DNA of 64,000 bases, from positions 3,160,054-3,224,053 of the forward strand of contig NW_004457695.1 in assembly GCF_000203815.1 (NCBI RefSeq), in the 5' to 3' direction. The notes beneath the pieces were generated by a model. The model worked only from the letters and a program-made list of their open reading frames with translations, ran no database searches and had not been told where the DNA came from. The translations under genes were made by a program, and so were the position numbers. This DNA comes from Cavenderia fasciculata (lineage: Eukaryota; Evosea; Eumycetozoa; Acytosteliales; Cavenderiaceae). This document shows positions 14,001 to 24,359 of the stretch, in pieces; position 1 is the stretch's first letter; every line of letters starts with the position of its first letter.

Positions 14001-14179
14001 ATCCACTGGACAAGGATGTCCAGCTTTTACCACTCGAGCCAAGCCCCCAACAACACTTGGCACGTGAACTTTTAATCAAAACAAGAAGAAGAAAGGGTCT
14101 ATCTGAAGACGTAAATCTTTCAAAACATTTCAACGATGAACAATTATTAAATTTAATGTCTCACATGTCAACAAATTAA
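11043..14179 (+). CDS. eftud2: U5 snRNP GTPase EFTUD2/Snu114
   Basis: EF-G-like GTPase of the U5 snRNP, which drives spliceosome activation and disassembly in the nucleus. The acidic N-terminus (FDEFGNLIEDVEDIENIDE) is typical. G-domain motifs are G1 GNLHSGKS at residue ~158, G3 DTPGH at ~225 and G4 NKVDR at ~278. Domains II-V follow to the end. Exon 1 is 11043-12297, the intron 12298-12373, and exon 2 12374-14179. At 12252-12256 an A5 run puts the end of exon 1 out of frame. Reading one A fewer restores a family-like stretch (NPLYKIYSTVL) that joins exon 2 in phase as KVEKVLLELG and gives 1019 residues, close to the family's ~970. The break falls in a homopolymer in an essential gene, so a base-call error is more likely than a real lesion. 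Codons are markedly G/C-ending between ~11300 and 14060. Confidence 0.95.
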
Positions 14180-14453
14180 TAATACCTTTAATATAATATA
14201 ATATAATCTCTCTTTTAAATAAATTATTAAAAAAGTAAAACAAACATATCATCAAAAAAAATAATTTAATATTTATTTTATTATTAATGGGTTGGGTACT
14301 TGGCAACGTGGCATCAATTCTCTTCCCTTTCAAAAAATTCATCAGAAGAGGAGAGAGAATACACGTAGACATGTTGACACAACATACATTACTTATTTGT
14401 CATCAACGACTGATACAATATACATAATATTATATAACAACAATAACAACTCT

Positions 14454-16013
14454 ATGGAAGATTATAATCGTGGTGCATTAGAGTATGCGCTGCCATGGCC
14501 AATCATACAACGTATATTTATATTGGCATCACAATACAATAGTATATGTACATGTGTAATCAGTGATGCTTTGAAAGGGTGTATTTATACTAGATATCAA
14601 GCAATCTGGCAGAATAGAGATAAAAGTCAACAAAGTCAATATGAATTGCATACAGACATGTTGCTTCATAGAGATATGACACAACATGCTCTCACAAGAG
14701 ACCAAATGTGTACTCTTCATCAATTCAATCTCGATCATGGTGGACGTGGACCAAACTATGTGCTCCAATCAGATCATCAAGTAACAAGAGAAAGTTATAG
14801 ATGGGTACGTAGAATGGCACTGTTATCCAAACGTATATTTGCCTTTGTTTCAACAACACTTGTCACCGATGTTACGTTAGATCTGTCAGAGGATACTTGG
14901 AGACATATCAACAACTGTCATTGTGTCATTAAAAATCCAAAGACATTGACACTTGTATCTCCATCTCCATCTCCTACATCTCCTCCTCCTCCACCACCAG
15001 ACACCCAACCCTTCTCTTTAACATCGTCATCATCTTCCACCTCTCAACATGATGAACACCTTTTTGACAATGTTGAAAAGATTCATATCAACGAATCACA
15101 ATTTGTTAACAATGCTTCAACTATCAATACATTAATCAACAAAACACCTAAACTTGTATCGATCAGTTTTAATTGTGAAATTCCAAAGCCAACAGTGATA
15201 GATCTTTTCAAAGGACCACTGCAACACATTCGATCACTCAACTTTCAAAATGCTTATGTTGAAGATCCAGATAATCCTCGGTGGATATGCGGGGGTGGAC
15301 GTAGAGCAGAACCATTCACGATTGGAAGTATGATTCAACCATCAATGTCATCGACACTCACAAAGATTCTACTTCCAGACCACTTTAATTGGAACACACT
15401 CTCCAACGAGGTCAAACAACATCTACAAGTTATCTCTCTCTTGTATTATAATTCGAAAGATACCAATGTCCATTTAAAAGTGCTAGATTTTCCCAACCTT
15501 CGACACGTCCACATCAAAAACGATGCCTATGGTCGAGCATTAGGGTCACTTATTCCAGGACAAGTAAAGAAAGTAACATGCCTTGAAAATCAATCGATCG
15601 GTGGTCTATCAATACTTTCCAATATCAAAACAATAAGAGTTCACAATAGAGACGAAATATCCAACATAGTCGGTCTTTGCAAAACACCAGCCAACAAGAT
15701 TATAATATTCTCAAAAGTAGATATTTGTGAAAAGAATATTAAGGATTTCAATAATAGTGGATTTAATTATTTTGGAGCAACATTCAAAGCATCATCAAAC
15801 ACAAAGAAATTCGTATTTATTAAAAATGACAACAATCTACCTCTGTCAAATATTAAACAATTAGATCAACCATCAATTTCAACCATCCCTACATCCACTT
15901 CATCTCCTCCATCCTCTTCTTCATCCCCTTCTTCATCCTCATCTCCTTCATCCTCTTCTTCTTGTTCAAATCCAATTTTACCAACAATAATAATTCATAA
16001 AATAATTGAATGA
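14454..16013 (+). CDS. F-box-like / LRR-like protein, fused at its 3' end into copy 1
   Basis: Open frame of 519 codons from the ATG at 14454; the frame extends upstream to 14292 without another ATG. The N-terminus (LPWPIIQRIFILASQYNSIC) resembles an F-box, the Skp1-binding motif of ubiquitin ligases. The rest has scattered LRR-like hydrophobic spacing (LVSISFNCEIP, VLDFPNLRHVHI) and a Pro/Ser/Thr insert near residue 165. The last ~25 codons are not unique to this gene. From 15940 the sequence is the start of the duplicated unit found again at 21053, reached through an in-frame Ser run. The stop at 16013 therefore lies inside copy 1. The true 3' end may be before ~15930, or the two may have been one long protein. 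Confidence 0.6.
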   Translation: MEDYNRGALEYALPWPIIQRIFILASQYNSICTCVISDALKGCIYTRYQAIWQNRDKSQQSQYELHTDMLLHRDMTQHALTRDQMCTLHQFNLDHGGRGPNYVLQSDHQVTRESYRWVRRMALLSKRIFAFVSTTLVTDVTLDLSEDTWRHINNCHCVIKNPKTLTLVSPSPSPTSPPPPPPDTQPFSLTSSSSSTSQHDEHLFDNVEKIHINESQFVNNASTINTLINKTPKLVSISFNCEIPKPTVIDLFKGPLQHIRSLNFQNAYVEDPDNPRWICGGGRRAEPFTIGSMIQPSMSSTLTKILLPDHFNWNTLSNEVKQHLQVISLLYYNSKDTNVHLKVLDFPNLRHVHIKNDAYGRALGSLIPGQVKKVTCLENQSIGGLSILSNIKTIRVHNRDEISNIVGLCKTPANKIIIFSKVDICEKNIKDFNNSGFNYFGATFKASSNTKKFVFIKNDNNLPLSNIKQLDQPSISTIPTSTSSPPSSSSSPSSSSSPSSSSSCSNPILPTIIIHKIIE

Positions 16014-17239
16014 ACTTGAAACTTGAACAACCTTTGACATTGTGTTATGAAAAAAGATACATCCAGAAATGGTTAGACATTGGACGTGATATTCTTCAAG
16101 ATGAACAAGAAATCGAAAGATTCTACACAATGAAGAATAATTGTCCAACTCATTTCTCACACACTCGACCATATAAACCATTGGCTCATGACTTGAAAAG
16201 CTCGAACCAATCTAAATTACAACTGACACTGATCAACAAGGATATATTTAATTATATTTCTCAAAATTGTTTCACTGTCATCAAACTCGAATGTTATCAA
16301 TATGAAGGTACTGTTGAGAAACATGGTAACAATGCATACTGTGTTGCACTCAAACACTTTACAACAATAACAAGTGATTGTAGTCATGATAATGATATTC
16401 CCAAATCACTTCACAAGATTGACAAAGACAAACTTGAACAAATCACAAAAGTTGTATTTTATAATGGTGATTGTTTGCAAGATTTAATCAAACTATTACC
16501 CAATCTCACTTGTATTGACTTTTCTAAAAAAGAGATGGGTGGCTTCCGAGAATTAAGTCTAGAGAATCTGAGTAAACTCAAATCTCTCACCAAATTAGAT
16601 CTTTCTGGCGTTAGTTTACAACGTGATGGTTCTAAACATTTGGCAGAAATCAAAAACCTACCACTCAAAAAACTATGTCTCCCAAGTTGGGATCCATCAC
16701 TGTATAATGGGCTCCCAGCCAAATTAAAACGATCAATCACCAAGATAACTGCCGATCCCTATATGGATTTAAGTGTATTTCCAAATGTTAATCATATATT
16801 GATTACCGAAAGAGATACATCCCGGTGGAGATTACCACAAACCGTCACCAAAGTATCCTCAAAATATTTAGAAATTGGATTCCTCCCTCACAATCGACAA
16901 GTAACCAAATTCAAAACCTATTATATGTTTACCAATCAACAAAAAGTACATACATTCCTCAAGACACTCTCGGATCAGTGTCATCATGTTAAAACGGTGA
17001 TCAGATATGGCAATTGCCCATTAAACATTCCAAATGATCTATTTGATTCATTTAACTATCGAATAGATTATAGTTGGTCATCAATGGAAGGCAACTCTCA
17101 CCATTATGCATCTAGTCAATATTTACGACTTGAAAGAATCAATTATCAACCAATCATAATCGATAGTCATATAGATATTGAGCATCATGATAATGATATT
17201 GAATATCGTGATAATGAACAACAACAGCCCGACCATTAA
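15940..17239 (+). CDS. F-box-like protein, copy 1 of a local duplication
   Basis: Nearly identical to the unit at 21053-22282 over ~1.23 kb. The longest frame is 16010-17239 (409 codons). In copy 2 the F-box-like start (NPILPTIIIHKIIGMTWKL) and the body (KWLDIGRDILQDEQEIERFY) are in one frame. In copy 1 small length changes around 16008-16030 separate them, so copy 1 lacks an intact N-terminus. The middle is leucine-rich (LSKLKSLTKLDLSGVSLQRDG), as in LRR F-box proteins. The tail diverges from copy 2 after 17171 and ends in His/Asp-rich codons. Probably a broken or N-terminally truncated paralogue. Substrate unknown. Confidence 0.6.
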
Positions 17240-17784
17240 AGCTTCAAAAAAACTAAAAAAAAATCTTGTTGTTTATTACAATAATTAAATCATTTAATAA
17301 ATAAATAATATTTCCATAACCATTATCAAGTGCCACGCTGTATCAATATCAGCATCTGACATCACATAATAAACGAAAATGAAAAAAAAGGAAAATCACT
17401 CCTCTTTGAACTGTAGGTCAAATAACAAGATGGTCAACTCCTAGGAGCGGGATTGTTTGTTTGATCTCTTATATCAAACAAGGGTACAATGGGGGGGGGG
17501 GGGGGTACTCCCCTCTAAAATGAAGATAAATGATGAAATTTCAAAGTTGATATGGTCTGAAACTCGTGAGAATTTTGAAAACTCTGTCGACTTGTTCAAT
17601 AGAACGGACGAAATCTAAAATATCTTTAAAAATCACTGATAAACTACTTCATTGGGTGACCTTTGGTTTGAAAATAGAATACTATAAATTGAACATCAAC
17701 AACATGTTCATTTCAATCATTTGTTTCTAAAATCAATTACATCAAACCAAACAACAACAACAACAACAACAATTACCAAAAAAA
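17240..17784. other. Intergenic DNA with G15 run and inverted repeat
   Basis: 545 bp between copy 1 and the small secreted gene. It holds a perfect 9-bp inverted repeat (TTGTTTGAT / ATCAAACAA, 17457-17481) and a run of 15 G at 17491-17505, very unusual in DNA this AT-rich. The final ~150 bp should be the promoter and CAA-rich leader of the next gene. Confidence 0.6.
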
Positions 17785-18363
17785 ATGTTTAAATTATTAA
17801 TAGTTTTAATATTATCAATTACTACTCTTGGTATGAATCATGATCATAGAAAAAAATATCCAATTAAATATAATTTATTAATATCTCTTTTTATTTTTGT
17901 TTTTTTTTTTATAATTTTAGTAATTGGTCGATCATATTTAATTGATGGACCAACACCAGGACAATATTTATGGAGAACTTATTATGATTCTTGTAACTTT
18001 TATACCAATATTACATTGTCTATACAAGGAAATAAGTTTTTTACCTATAATACTGCCAATCCAAAGTTAAAGTATATTGTAAATGCTACCGTTAATAGTG
18101 ATGGTGTTACTTTCCAAGGTTTTGGAACAGTTTATAGTACATCACCACCATATGGTCCAATTTCTGTAACTACTGTAAAGGGAGAAGTAACTAATCCATT
18201 CACAATCACTGCCGTCTACGCCAGTAACGAATATCATAATCAAACTATTGAAATTTATAGTCTTTTTGGATGTCCATTAATTTTAGATACCATTAATGAT
18301 GATGATGATGATTATGAATCAAATGAACCAGTAGATAATGTTGGTCGTCCATTATTGTATTAA
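17785..18363 (+). CDS. Small secreted protein, 162 aa
   Basis: Exons 17785-17830 and 17921-18363 join in phase. The 90-bp intron (GTATGA to TTTTAG) is a multiple of three with no stop, so the unspliced frame is also open. Splicing gives a clean signal peptide, MFKLLIVLILSITTLVIG, and a mature protein of ~142 residues. The mature part has several N-glycosylation sequons (NIT, NAT, NQT), two Cys (CNFY, FGCPL) that may pair, and an Asp-rich stretch near the end. Family not recognised. Its promoter layout and MFK start resemble the small secreted gene at 46172. Confidence 0.75.
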   Translation: MFKLLIVLILSITTLGMNHDHRKKYPIKYNLLISLFIFVFFFIILVIGRSYLIDGPTPGQYLWRTYYDSCNFYTNITLSIQGNKFFTYNTANPKLKYIVNATVNSDGVTFQGFGTVYSTSPPYGPISVTTVKGEVTNPFTITAVYASNEYHNQTIEIYSLFGCPLILDTINDDDDDYESNEPVDNVGRPLLY

Positions 18364-18451
18364 ATGATAAATACAATATTATATTCAGAAAATTATAAAA
18401 TAAAGAAAAAAAATATATTATATAATATAATATAATAATATATAATAAACT

Positions 18452-18512
18452 ATTTACGTCTTAAAAGAATCAATTATCAACCAATCATAATCGATAGTCA
18501 TAAAGATATTGA
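18452..18512 (+). repeat. 61-bp remnant of the 3' end of the F-box-like unit
   Basis: Matches the 3' end of copy 1 (about 17119-17179) at all but a few positions, including the bases just past where copies 1 and 2 diverge. It has no body upstream. Together with copy 1 it flanks the small secreted gene as direct repeats, which suggests a segment duplication followed by deletion. Confidence 0.8.
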
Positions 18513-18619
18513 TTATTTAAGTAAATAATTGAATTCAATAAATATTTCCTGCCTTTCATTCTTAGTATCTCTTTAAAGAATAAAATACAATAGTTTATAA
18601 TTATTTATTTATTACTTAT

Positions 18620-20900
18620 TTATTGTAATAAAGAATTCTTTTTTAATTTCTTTGCTATTCTACAAGCTTCACAGGTTTTTCGTAAAGGAATCCCATTTGA
18701 TTCGAAAAAGGATTTCTCTGCTTCTGGTAAAGCAAAGTCATTACTACATACTTTACACTTGGTGATGTGAGGTGGCAATAAAGAAGAAGATTCAATTACA
18801 GGCTGGCTGTTGACCTTTTTTTTAGGGGATGCTCCTGTTTTCTTGGTATAGGGTTTTTTGGGAGGGACTGCAACAACTGGAGGTAGTGGAGTCGCTGTGG
18901 TAAAAACTGGTGGAGCTGGTGTGGCAGTAAGAATACCCTTCTTCTTGTTTTGGCGACATTCGACGCAGGTCTTTGTGAGGGGTATATTTTTATCATCATA
19001 GAATTTTTGGTCTTTTGGTGTCATGGTCCAATCTTTGCTACACATCTTACATGGACCCATGTGAACGCCGCCAGGTGCAAGAGGTTTGCCACCAGGTGTT
19101 TGTTGTTGTCGTTGTTGTTGTTGTACATGTTGTTTTGGAACACTTTGATTTTGAATTTGAAGTTGGAGTTGTAAGATTTGTTGTTCAAGTGCCAATACTG
19201 ATGGAGAACCCTTGTTGTTGTTTTGGTTTTATGAAACCATTATTTGTTGTTGCATTAAAAGTTGCACTTGTTGTTGGAGTAATAACATTAGTGCTTCATT
19301 ATTATTATTATTATTGTTAGAGGTGGTAGAGGCGGTAGAAGTTGTTGAAGTCTTCATATCATCATCACTTTCATCACTTGGATAATATTCATCATCTGAA
19401 TCAATCTGATGATGTTGGTTGACGGTTTGAAGTTGTATGGTTTGGGAATCCTTGGCAAGTGAATCAGAGATCATCTTGATGGTACTAATCATTTTATCGG
19501 CAGTGTCTCTGGCATCGTGAGAGGTCAACATTTTAGATTCCATTTCCATCTGTTGGAAGCTCGTCGACAATATTGAATCCTTGACAAATCTTTTTCAAAT
19601 CTTGGCATGCTTTCATCGGTCGATGTCTTGATGGCTACATCAACAAGCTTCTTGGAGTCGGCAATGTTTGTGATTTTGCTTTTAGACGAGGCTGCATCTT
19701 TGGTAGCCTTGTCATACTTGGCTTTCATACCAGCAATCTCTGTTTCAAGAGACTCGGTCACCTCTTGTACCTCCTTTTTTCCATGATAGTGTTCGGTATA
19801 ACTACACCCGCTAGGACATACATGGCAATTGTCGCCAAGCATGGCTGCACAACTCCTGAAAGCATTGTGGTCAATTCTTGGAGACCGCAGTGTCGATGGC
19901 AAACATGGTCACAACGAGAGCACATGGTGTTATGGTATGAGACATCGACCAATACTTTTCTTGTGGTAGCAGTCTTTTTCATATAGTTTTGGAACTTTGT
20001 TGCATCGTTTGAATGAGCTCCACGTTGCTTTTGTGCATTTGCAATATCTTCTTGCAACTGTTGAATTCTTTGGAACTTCATTTTTGCTTCATGAAACTGT
20101 TTGTTTAATTCTAAAAGTAAAGAAATGGTAGAGGTTAATAAATATAAATATATATTTACAATAAATTATTTTAGTTTTGTTTTCTTTTTATACATACTTG
20201 AATCTCATTGATTTCATATCAGCAAAAGCTTGGGTTGCTACACCAGCCTTTTTTTGAATGTTACCTAGTAACTTTTCAACAGTGTGCATCGATTGATTAA
20301 ACTCGGGCTTGAGAAACGTGGTTGCACCCTTTGTCCAGTTGGCAGGATCAGTAGAGAATGCAGAGTTCTCCATGTAAAAGATTGACTTGGTTTGAAGATT
20401 GCCAAGTGACTTTTGGTCAAAGTTGCGATTGTCTGCACGACACTTGGTGAATACAATGACGAGGTTCTGGAGGACAACGTCGGGAATGGAGCCTTGAAGA
20501 CGAGTGACGGCGTTTCGAAGAGTCAACACATTTCTGCTGTCTTTGCCACTGATGATGATGATGGCACACAAAGATGGAGGATTTGAAACGGCATCGAGGA
20601 TCTTTGTCATGTTGATTTCATCTTGCTGTCCACCTCTTGTATCGGATAGACCTGGTGAGTCGATAAACTCATAGTTTACACCTCCCTTTGAAAAGTAGTA
20701 CTTTGAACATTCATCGGTCTGACTCGATGTCCTTTGCGTCCTAATCCCTCAGTTGATTTAAGATACTTTGTTTCGATTGATACTTTGATCTTATCAGGGA
20801 ATGACCCATTCTTGAAATAGTTGGTCAATGTATTAATAAATGTTGATTTGCCTACATATATATATATAGATGAGATATAGATAAATATGTGTCAATAAAA
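18620..20900 (-). pseudogene. Broken dictyostelid GTPase / zinc-finger / coiled-coil gene
   Basis: Reads on the minus strand as pieces of one protein in changing frames. An AIG1-like G domain comes first: GKSTFINTL from ~20856, then FIDSPGLSD (G3) and FTKC (G4-like). A helical segment with a Cys/His cluster (MCSRCDHVCHRHC) follows, then a second Cys cluster and a coiled coil. The C-terminus (19195-18620) carries two zf-trcl-like zinc ribbons, each CxxC ... CxxCR. At least four frame changes separate the pieces, near 20735, 19850, 19570 and 19210. One intron (about 20198-20115) is plausible. Upstream of GKST the exon across 20892-21107 does not supply the first glycines of the P-loop in a compatible phase, and it runs into copy 2 of the F-box-like unit. 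The gene therefore seems to have lost its 5' end to that rearrangement. Some frame changes could be sequencing errors, but not all are in homopolymers. Confidence 0.6.
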
Positions 20901-20949
20901 ATAAAAAGTAAAAGGAAACACACGCGCATACTCGTCACGCGCACTATAG

Positions 20950-22335
20950 ATGTTCCAGCCCATGTTGACATTCTCGGGCTGTGTAAACTCGTTGCGATGC
21001 GTAAAGCAAAACAAACTCGTTGCGCCAAGACTTGGCTCCAACACATCCTCTTCATCTCCTTCATCCTCTTCTTCTTGTTCAAATCCAATTTTACCAACAA
21101 TAATCATTCATAAAATAATTGGAATGACATGGAAACTGAGACACCTTTGCACATGTGTTTATGAAAAAGATACAATCAAGAAATGGTTAGACATTGGACG
21201 TGATATTCTTCAAGATGAACAAGAAATCGAAAGATTCTACACAATGAAGAATAATTGTCCAACTCATTTCTCACACACTCGACTCTATCAACCACTGACA
21301 CATGACTTGAAAAGCTCGAACCAATCTAAATTACAACTGATACTGATCAACAAGGATATATTTAATTATATTTCTCAAAATTGTTTCACTGTCATCAAAC
21401 TCGAATGTTGTGAATGGGATGATACATTTGAGAAACATGGTAACAATGCATATTGTGTTGCACTCAAACACTTTACAACAATAACAAGTGATTGTCGTCG
21501 TCACAATATTCCCAAATCACTTCACAACATCGGCAAAGACAAACTTGAACAAATCACAAAAGTTGTATTTTATAATGGTGATTGCTTGCAAGATTTAATC
21601 AAACTGCTACCCAATCTCACTTGTATTGAATTTTCTAAAAAAAAGATGGGTGCCTTCCGAGAATTAAGTCTAGAGAATCTGAGTAAACTCAAATCTCTCA
21701 CCAAATTGGATCTTTCTGGTATTCGTTTACAACGTGATGTTGGTTTGGCAGAAATCAATAACCTACCACTCAAAAAACTATGTCTCCCAAGTTGGGGTTC
21801 ATCATCACTGTATAATGGGCTCTCAAACAAATTAAAACGATCAATCACCAAGATAGCTGCCACTCCCTATATGGATTTAAGTGTATTTCTAAATCTTAAA
21901 CATATATTGATTACTTCCGAAAGAGATACATCCCGGTGGAGATTACCACAAACCGTCACCAAAGTATCCTCAAAATATTTAGAAATTGGATTCCTCCCTC
22001 ACAATCGACAAGTAACCAAATTCAAAACCTATGATATGTTTACCGATAAACAAAAAGTACATACATTCCTTAAGACACTCTCGGATCAGTGTCATCATGT
22101 TAAAACGGTGATCAGATATGGCGATTGCCCAATAAACATTCCAAATGATCTATTTGATTCATTTAATTATCGAATAGATCATAGTTGGTCATCAATGAAA
22201 GGCAACTCTCACCATTATGCATCTAGTCAATATTTACGACTTGGAAGAATCAATTATCAACCAATCATAATCGATAGTCATAGTAGTGATCCTAAAGTTT
22301 CAAAACTAAAAAATATTAAAGAAATAATTAATTAA
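20950..22335 (+). CDS. F-box-like protein, copy 2 of a local duplication
   Basis: One open frame. The shared unit begins at 21053. The N-terminus that matches copy 1 is a Ser run, then the F-box-like NPILPTIIIHKIIGMTWKL. In-frame ATGs lie at 20950 and 21124. Codons between 20950 and ~21050 are antisense to the neighbouring GTPase-like gene and are probably not original, so the natural start is uncertain. The body is leucine-rich (LSKLKSLTKLDLSGIRLQRD) and ends after a unique tail, SSDPKVSKLKNIKEIIN. Likely role: substrate receptor of an SCF-type ubiquitin ligase, by inference only. Near-identity to copy 1 points to a very recent duplication or gene conversion. Confidence 0.65.
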   Translation: MFQPMLTFSGCVNSLRCVKQNKLVAPRLGSNTSSSSPSSSSSCSNPILPTIIIHKIIGMTWKLRHLCTCVYEKDTIKKWLDIGRDILQDEQEIERFYTMKNNCPTHFSHTRLYQPLTHDLKSSNQSKLQLILINKDIFNYISQNCFTVIKLECCEWDDTFEKHGNNAYCVALKHFTTITSDCRRHNIPKSLHNIGKDKLEQITKVVFYNGDCLQDLIKLLPNLTCIEFSKKKMGAFRELSLENLSKLKSLTKLDLSGIRLQRDVGLAEINNLPLKKLCLPSWGSSSLYNGLSNKLKRSITKIAATPYMDLSVFLNLKHILITSERDTSRWRLPQTVTKVSSKYLEIGFLPHNRQVTKFKTYDMFTDKQKVHTFLKTLSDQCHHVKTVIRYGDCPINIPNDLFDSFNYRIDHSWSSMKGNSHHYASSQYLRLGRINYQPIIIDSHSSDPKVSKLKNIKEIIN

Positions 22336-22824
22336 TAAAATCCATACCTTTTCGTTCGTACAACATGTCTTTTTCAAGTTATTGTTGGAATTGTACTCAA
22401 TTATTATAATTACTTTATCAAAATTTAATATTATTTTTTAAATCACTCTTGTATGGATGGATGAAATTATAACATTCAAAGGTGTGGTTGTTGGATGTAA
22501 AAGTGTGGGAAAGAATACCCAGTCATTGATTCTTTAGCTGAAAAGAATATCAAATCTAGTTGAAGATCTTTGCATATTGATGATTCACCCCACTACAAAC
22601 TACATTACAAACCTCTCGTCTTTGAGAAATTTCATATTCATCAATGTATGACTGTATAATGAATGTGATGATATCAGAGTTCTTTTGCGAAAATTCTTTT
22701 TAAGAACCTTTGCATTTTTAATGATATTTGGGAGTAGTTCATTATAAAAACTAAAATACTTTGTTATACTAGGATCATCATAGTAGTAGAGAGATTGAAA
22801 GTGTAATATCAGAAGAAACATATC
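22336..22824. other. Intergenic region upstream of acid phosphatase
   Basis: 489 bp between copy 2 and the phosphatase start. AT-rich, with no repeat or RNA gene recognised. Presumed promoter of the downstream gene. Confidence 0.4.
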
Positions 22825-24359
22825 ATGATGTTCAACAAATATGTACAAGTAGTGATTGCTACTTTATTGGTTGCTGCTGTTGTAGCTATCAATGCTCAAA
22901 AGCCATTCTATTGTCAGGCTCCATTACCTGTATGTTAAACTATTAATCAATGATCATATGTTATATCATCATTTACTAACAACGATCATCTATCTATCTA
23001 TCTATATCTATATATCTATTCATTCATTTAGAACCCTTCAGAAGATACTGATGGAATGACATTAAGAATGGTTCAAAGTATGTAGTATTTATTTGTTTCA
23101 ATATTATATGATAAATGAAAGAACTAATTACCTCTATTATTTATTAGTTTTAACTAGACATGGTGATAGAACTCCATTATACAATCCACTTACCATTCAA
23201 ATGAATGATTGGAATTGTTCGTTGTCGACATACATGTATCCATCACCAAACGATCAAGATGCTTCGATCAACTCACCATCGATACTTTTCCGTAAGGTCT
23301 ATCTCCCCAACCGTGAATATTGGCCAGGTAATTGCTCAAACGGCCAATTGACTACTTTGGGATGGGAACAACATCAACAAGTAGGTACTGTATTTAGACA
23401 ATTGTACGTCGAAAAGTATGGTCTCTTGTCACCAGACGGATTGGATTTGAGCGAAGTTTGGGTCCGTTCCACCGATGTACCACGTACTCTTCAATCGGCT
23501 CAATCTGAAATCAACGCTCTCTACCCACCCAACACCAACGGTGGTGTCAACCCAATCGATGTTCTCGACATCCACACCATGGACGACTATTATGAAAACA
23601 TGTATTCTCCAAACGCACAACTCTGTCCAATCCTCAACAGCCTCGGAAACAATGCCACCAACTCCAAGCCATACCAAATCTTTGTCCAACAAACCGCTCA
23701 ACTAAGACAACAAATCATGTCTGCTCTCAAGGTCAAGTCATTCCCAGGCTTTTACAACTTTATGGATCTCTTCTTTGCCACTCAATGTCACGACCTCCCC
23801 CTTCCAAACGGTATCACCGAAGAGATTGTCAATGCCACCTACCAAGCTGCCTTTTTCGAAGACTCTTATCCATTGTCTTTCCCAATGATCTCTCGTCTCG
23901 GTATGTCAACCTTCCTCGAAGAACTCTTGGACAATATTAGAAACTTTATCAATGGTGATATTTCTTACAAGTATATGTTATTCTCTGGTCATGATGATTC
24001 TGTTGGTCCATTTGTTGTAAGTCTAAAAAATATATATATATATATTTAAATTAATTATTAAATATTTATTTATTAATTTAATTTATTTCTTTATTTTCTA
24101 GAATCTATTTAATATTTATAGAGAATGGGCACCTTATGCATCACATGTTGAATTAGAATTGTGGCAAGATGATAGCAGTAGTGAATACTACCTCCAATTC
24201 AAGTTTAATGGTCAATCATACACTTTGGATGGTTGTCCAGGCGTCATGTGTCCAATTGACGATTTCTTCTCTATTGCCTACAACATTTTAGTTCCAGATT
24301 ATTACGATGCTTGTAATCAAGGTGGAAGTTCATCTGATTCCTCTTCAGCTGATTTTTAA
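22825..24359 (+). CDS. Histidine acid phosphatase, secreted or lysosomal
   Basis: Branch-2 histidine phosphatase, which hydrolyses phosphomonoesters at acid pH. Four exons (22825-22929, 23032-23077, 23148-24016, 24102-24359) give 425 residues in phase. The signal peptide is MMFNKYVQVVIATLLVAAVV, and a second ATG at 22828 would also serve. The nucleophile motif RHGDRTP is split by intron 2 and begins exon 3. The catalytic HD pair is in SGHDDSVGPFV at the end of exon 3. Conserved RSTDVPRTLQSA also matches the family. Cys and N-glycosylation sites fit a secretory-pathway enzyme. The tail is Ser/Asp-rich with no membrane anchor visible, unlike mammalian ACP2. Confidence 0.92.
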
